DNA from: JANNSW01 sp031431235
Lineage (GTDB): Bacteria > Pseudomonadota > Alphaproteobacteria > Rhizobiales > Hyphomicrobiaceae
DNA length: 9,726 bases
Direction of reading: 5' to 3'
Assembly (NCBI GenBank): GCA_031431235.1
Contig: JANPDA010000167.1
Span: 1-9,726, forward strand
The translations under genes were made by a program, and so were the position numbers. The notes below the pieces were generated by a model. The model saw only the letters and a program-made list of their open reading frames with translations, was not told where the DNA came from and ran no database searches. Position 1 is the first letter of the stretch; each line of letters starts with the position of its first letter. Positions 7,050 to 9,726 of the stretch are shown piece by piece.

Positions 7050-7235
7050 TGCTCGCCTCTTGCCAACACAAATGAAAGCCGTTCAGCCCTCTTATCACTC
7101 TGGCGCCCGGTGGTCAGCAAGGCGGCCGAATGGCAGGCGAGCGAATTCGGGATATCCCGGCCTGCCCGTTCCGGCGGGAGCTGTCACTCCGCAACGCCGC
7201 TTTACGTGGCCTTAAGCAAGACAGCGTAGAACGGT

Positions 7236-7262
7236 TGCTGTCGGGCGATCAGCCCGGCAGTG
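7236..7262 (+). repeat. hairpin in the leader of the ftsB-pdhA unit
   Basis: CTGTCGGGC at 7238-7246 can pair with GCCCGGCAG at 7252-7260 around a 5-base loop, with one G-U pair and two further wobble pairs outside. It sits about 40 bases before the ftsB-like start, between the divergent genes. No T run follows, so it is not a classical terminator. It could shape the leader RNA or be an operator. Confidence 0.3.
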
Positions 7263-7300
7263 GCCCGCCAGTTTAGCGTCTGACACTTCCTGAGGTCGAG

Positions 7301-7591
7301 ATGCGCGCGACCAGGCAGACCTGGGTTTTGCTTTTCTGCATCATGCTGAGCGCGTATTTCGCCTACCACGCCAACTATGGCCGCCATGGTCTCGAGGCCC
7401 GCGCGAGGCTCGTCGAACGAGCCGCGAAGCTGGAGCTCGAGCTCGAGGGTCTCGAGACCGTGCGCGCCAGGCTCGAGCGCAATGTGGCGCTCCTTTCCGA
7501 CAAGACCCTCGAAGCCGACATGCTGGATGAAGCGGCGCGCGCGGGGCTGATCTTCGCCAGGCCCGAGGAGGTCGTCGTCCTCGAGCGCTGA
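7301..7591 (+). CDS. ftsB: FtsB/DivIC-like septum formation initiator
   Basis: A 96-residue bitopic inner-membrane protein. After a short basic start (MRATRQT), a single membrane helix spans about 8-24. A coiled coil rich in Leu, Glu and Arg follows (about 31-68), and the conserved C-terminal block DMLDEAARAGL..ARPEEVVVL occupies about 73-94. In the known family, FtsB pairs with FtsL and FtsQ in the division complex and helps activate septal wall synthesis. Length and layout match alphaproteobacterial members, which commonly lie just upstream of pdhA, as here. GAGG is placed 5 bases before the ATG. The 91-base gap to pdhA permits co-transcription. Overall similarity in this family is low, so the assignment rests on architecture, the C-terminal motif and context. 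Confidence 0.87.
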   Translation: MRATRQTWVLLFCIMLSAYFAYHANYGRHGLEARARLVERAAKLELELEGLETVRARLERNVALLSDKTLEADMLDEAARAGLIFARPEEVVVLER

Positions 7592-7682
7592 TCCATCGTC
7601 TCCGGCGGCCAGCCTCTGGCCACGCGGCGCCGGTTCCACTAAGGTCGGGCCCATTCGGGCCGCAACCTGACGAGGAGGCATG

Positions 7683-8732
7683 ATGGGCGCGCAAAATGCA
7701 GGCCAAGACCAGTCGGGCCCGGCCCATTCGCCCGACCGCCCTGGCAGCAATGGCGCTGCCCCGCCCCCACTCGCACGATCGGAGGAGATGCACGCCTATC
7801 GCGAGATGCTGCTGATCCGCCGGTTCGAGGAGAAGGCCGGCCAGCTCTACGGCATGGGTTTCATCGGCGGCTTCTGCCACCTCTACCTCGGCCAGGAAGC
7901 AGTCGTCGTCGGCATGCAGATGGCGCTGCGGCCCGGCGACCAGGTCATCACCACCTACCGCGACCACGGCCATATGCTCGCCTGCGGCATGGATTCCAAA
8001 GGCGTGATGGCGGAGCTGACGGGCCGGCGCAGCGGCTACAGCCGGGGCAAGGGCGGCTCCATGCACATGTTCAGTGTGGAGAAGGCGTTCTACGGCGGGC
8101 ACGGCATCGTGGGCGCGTCGGTCCCGCTCGGCGCCGGCCTCGCCTTCGCCAACAAATACCGTGGCGACGGCAAGGTCTGCCTCTCCTATTTCGGCGACGG
8201 CGCCGTCAACCAAGGCCAAGTGTACGAGGCCTTCAACATGGCCGAGCTGTGGAAGCTGCCGGTCGTGTTCATCGTCGAGAACAACCGATACGCCATGGGC
8301 ACCTCGATCGAGCGATCGTCCGCGACGACCAATCTCTCCCAGCGCGGCGCCTCCTTCGCCATTCCCGGCGAGCAGGTGGACGGCATGGACGTGCGGGCAG
8401 TGAAGGCGGCTGGCGACCGGGTGGTCGAGCGCGCGCGCGCGGGCCAGGGACCCTACATCCTCGAGATGCTCACCTACCGCTATCGCGGCCACTCCATGTC
8501 GGACCCGGCCAAGTACCGGACGCGGGAGGAGGTGGACAAGATGCGCACCGAGCACGATGCGATCGAGCAGGTGCGGCTGCGGCTGCTGGGCGATCACGGC
8601 GTCGGCGAGGACGAGCTCAAATCGATCGACAAGGAGATCCGCCGCGTCGTCAACGAAGCCGCCGAGTTCGCCCAGATCGACCCCGAGCCCGAGGCGAAGG
8701 AGGTTTGGACGGACGTGCTGGTGGAGGCTTGA
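7683..8732 (+). CDS. pdhA: pyruvate dehydrogenase E1 alpha subunit
   Basis: A 349-residue thiamine-diphosphate enzyme subunit that, with PdhB, decarboxylates pyruvate and passes the acetyl group to lipoyl-E2. After a Pro/Gly-rich N-terminus of about 32 residues the core begins at EEMHAYREMLLIRRFEEKAGQLYG. The cofactor motif GDGAVNQG starts at G171 and ends at N200-N201, the usual spacing. HSMSDPAKYR at 270-279 is the regulatory-loop region of E1 alpha proteins. Length is normal for the alphaproteobacterial form. ATG codons lie at 7680 and 7683; GGAGG at 7674-7678 is almost touching the first, so I prefer the second. Upstream is an ftsB-like gene; downstream are a VOC gene and then pdhB. The paralogous acetoin dehydrogenase or branched-chain E1 alpha is less likely given the neighbouring lipoyl-PdhB. 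Confidence 0.96.
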   Translation: MGAQNAGQDQSGPAHSPDRPGSNGAAPPPLARSEEMHAYREMLLIRRFEEKAGQLYGMGFIGGFCHLYLGQEAVVVGMQMALRPGDQVITTYRDHGHMLACGMDSKGVMAELTGRRSGYSRGKGGSMHMFSVEKAFYGGHGIVGASVPLGAGLAFANKYRGDGKVCLSYFGDGAVNQGQVYEAFNMAELWKLPVVFIVENNRYAMGTSIERSSATTNLSQRGASFAIPGEQVDGMDVRAVKAAGDRVVERARAGQGPYILEMLTYRYRGHSMSDPAKYRTREEVDKMRTEHDAIEQVRLRLLGDHGVGEDELKSIDKEIRRVVNEAAEFAQIDPEPEAKEVWTDVLVEA

Positions 8733-8766
8733 GCTTCAGCAAGCACCAACCCGAGGATCAAGCGCC

Positions 8767-9147
8767 ATGCCCCGTGTCGTTCATTTCGAGCTGCATGCCG
8801 ACGATCCCGACCGGGCGATCGCCTTCTACGAAAAGCTGTTCGGCTGGAAGTTCAACCGCATGGCCGACTACGAATACTGGCTGATCGTGACCGGCAGCGA
8901 CAAGGAGCCCGGCATCAATGGCGGGCTGATCCGCCGGAAGCACCCGATCACAGCCCATGGCATCATGGCCTATGTCTGCACGATCGATGTCGAGGATCTG
9001 GACGCGAGCCTGGCGATAGCGCTCGCGGCCGGGGCCACGATCGCACTCGACAAGCAGGCGATCCCGAGCGTCGGCTGGCTCGCCTACGTGAAGGACACCG
9101 AAGGCAACGTGCTCGGCATGCATCAGCACGACCCGAACGCGGCGTGA
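8767..9147 (+). CDS. VOC-superfamily (glyoxalase-like) small protein
   Basis: A 126-residue protein of the vicinal oxygen chelate superfamily. It starts RVVHFELHADDPDRAIAFYE, the classic first beta-alpha motif of these folds. It continues with FGWKF, a PGINGGL turn, the second repeat (YVCTIDVEDLDASLAIALAAGA) and DTEGNVLGMHQHD at the end. H6 and E8, and the final acidic/histidine cluster, are possible metal ligands. The family includes glyoxalase I, dioxygenases and resistance proteins, but this small subtype has no assigned reaction. GAGGA lies 9 bases before the ATG. It is 34 bases after pdhA and on the same strand as pdhB, so it is probably carried on the pdh transcript. A role in handling reactive carbonyls near pyruvate metabolism is conceivable but not shown. 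Confidence 0.88.
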   Translation: MPRVVHFELHADDPDRAIAFYEKLFGWKFNRMADYEYWLIVTGSDKEPGINGGLIRRKHPITAHGIMAYVCTIDVEDLDASLAIALAAGATIALDKQAIPSVGWLAYVKDTEGNVLGMHQHDPNAA

Positions 9148-9158
9148 CCGCGCCGGGG

Positions 9159-9178
9159 CGATTTTACCTCGTAAATCG
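9159..9178. promoter_or_regulatory. operator-like dyad before pdhB
   Basis: CGATTTTACCTCGTAAATCG is a dyad: CGATTT at the left pairs with AAATCG at the right, and AC with GT further in if one T is bulged. It sits just after the VOC stop codon and stands out as AT-rich within GC-rich DNA. It could be a transcription-factor site or an RNA stem. I know no regulator that matches it. Confidence 0.3.
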
Positions 9179-9196
9179 GGAATCAGACTCCCTGAA

Positions 9197-9234
9197 TGCA
9201 AGGTTCGCGGCTTTCGCGATCAAAACCGCTTGCA
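9197..9234 (+). repeat. nested hairpin in the VOC-pdhB gap
   Basis: TGCAAG at 9197-9202 pairs with CTTGCA at 9229-9234. Inside it TCGCG at 9205-9209 pairs with CGCGA at 9215-9219 around a GCTTT loop. No T tract follows. In a gap of 189 bases between two probably co-transcribed genes, this would give a folded leader or RNA-processing site for pdhB. Confidence 0.35.
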
Positions 9235-9336
9235 ATCACGACAGAGCAATTGCGCTTTCCTCGCCCAGCGAGCAGAATTCACCAGATCCCGCCGCCCTGG
9301 TGTGGGTCACGACGCAGCTCCTTCCCGGACCCTCCC

Positions 9337-9726
9337 ATGCCCACAGAGATCCTGATGCCTGCGCTCTCGCCGACGATGGAGGAGGGCAAGCTCGCGAAAT
9401 GGCTCGTCGCCGAGGGCCAGCACGTCCGCTCGGGCGACGTCATCGCCGAGATCGAGACCGACAAGGCGACGATGGAGGTGGAAGCGGTCGAGGAAGGCAT
9501 CATCGGCCGCATCCTCGTTCCGGCGGGAACGGAGGGCGTCAAGGTCAACACGCCGATCGCGCTGATCGATGGGGAGGGAGCACTTCCCTCTCCCCGTGGA
9601 GCGGCAGCGGACCGGGGAGAGGGTCGAGGTGTGGGGCAGACACAAGACACGACGGCAGCTGCGGGCCCCCACCCCCCCACCCGGCCGGCTGCACCCCCAC
9701 CGCGGGGCGGGGCCCCACCAATAGCG
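9337..9726 (+). CDS. pdhB: pyruvate dehydrogenase E1 beta subunit, N-terminal part
   Basis: The first 130 codons of pdhB; the gene runs off the window. Residues 1-80 form a biotinyl/lipoyl domain: MPTEILMPALSPTMEEGKLA, then IETDKATMEVEAVEEG with lipoyl-lysine K43, ending in TPIALIDGEG. A lipoyl domain ahead of the E1 beta fold is a hallmark of alphaproteobacterial PdhB. The same domain also starts E2 (pdhC), so E2 is the alternative, but the position right after pdhA favours pdhB. The following linker (84-130) is odd: it begins LPSPRGAAADRGEG, encoded by a perfect palindrome, then turns Pro/Ala-rich. The last 70 bases hold long C runs, where a sequencing error could shift the frame. The start at 9337 is set by the domain beginning; the ribosome-binding site is weak. 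Confidence 0.85.
   Translation, partial: MPTEILMPALSPTMEEGKLAKWLVAEGQHVRSGDVIAEIETDKATMEVEAVEEGIIGRILVPAGTEGVKVNTPIALIDGEGALPSPRGAAADRGEGRGVGQTQDTTAAAGPHPPTRPAAPPPRGGAPPIA
9586..9623. repeat. REP-like palindrome inside pdhB linker
   Basis: CCCTCTCCCC at 9586-9595 and GGGGAGAGGG at 9614-9623 are perfect reverse complements around an 18-base loop. This CCCTCTCCCC...GGGGAGAGGG form resembles palindromic repeats scattered between genes in many Hyphomicrobiales genomes. Here it is read through in frame as residues 84-96 of PdhB, in the flexible linker after the lipoyl domain. Confidence 0.6.

Noticed and set aside
6147..7229. 360-codon plus-strand frame opposite the hydrolase
   Set aside because: The minus strand carries all superfamily motifs and a good ribosome-binding site; the plus frame has no recognisable domain.
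7448..7459. Perfect palindrome GGTCTCGAGACC inside the ftsB-like gene
   Set aside because: It lies in the Leu/Glu-rich coiled-coil coding region, where repeated CTC and GAG codons readily make such palindromes.
7341..8597. 418-codon minus-strand frame opposite ftsB and pdhA
   Set aside because: It covers two well-supported genes and their gap and has a His/Ala/Arg-rich shadow composition.
1..9726. CRISPR array, tRNA, rRNA or phage genes
   Set aside because: I saw no regularly spaced direct repeats, no tRNA cloverleaf and no phage structural or integrase genes; the only mobile trace is the IS3 remnant at the left edge.

Overview
The window looks like the chromosome of a high-GC alphaproteobacterium, most likely of the order Hyphomicrobiales (Rhizobiales). 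The evidence is PhyR-type regulators, which are confined to Alphaproteobacteria, and the gene order ftsB-like / pdhA / pdhB, with a lipoyl domain fused to the N-terminus of PdhB. The genus cannot be fixed from the sequence alone.

The window falls into two unlike halves. The left half (about 1-6100) is the more AT-rich and accessory-looking. It opens with the decayed end of an IS3-family insertion sequence on the minus strand (1-263). After a roughly 360-base gap without recognisable genes comes a same-strand cluster (624-5291). This holds a PhyR-like regulator, a small unknown protein, a second PhyR-like regulator and a large soluble sensor kinase of the HWE family with several PAS domains. 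PhyR proteins carry a sigma-factor-like domain ahead of a receiver. In the general stress response they are phosphorylated by HWE/HisKA_2 kinases and then pull the anti-sigma factor NepR away from the ECF sigma factor EcfG. Here two PhyR paralogues and a kinase sit together, but no recognisable ecfG and no clear nepR is present. The cluster therefore looks like an accessory input module feeding the core stress response. The small protein between the PhyR genes could be a very divergent NepR-like partner, but this is only a hypothesis.

From 5292 to 6110 there is little convincing coding sequence. The exceptions are a probable 43-residue single-span membrane protein on the minus strand (5403-5534) and a strong GC-rich inverted repeat (5911-5950).

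The right half (6111-9726) has strongly GC-biased codons and looks like core chromosome. A guanidino-modifying hydrolase of the dimethylarginine dimethylaminohydrolase / arginine deiminase superfamily lies on the minus strand. Divergent from it runs an FtsB/DivIC-like division protein, the pyruvate dehydrogenase E1 alpha subunit (pdhA), a small VOC-superfamily protein and the start of pdhB, which is cut by the window edge. The intercistronic DNA before pdhB is rich in dyad symmetry. The pdhB linker carries a palindrome that looks like an intergenic REP-type repeat translated in frame.

The points most worth a second look are the double-PhyR/HWE cluster with its unknown small protein, the short membrane protein, the repeat inside pdhB, and the structured leader of pdhB.
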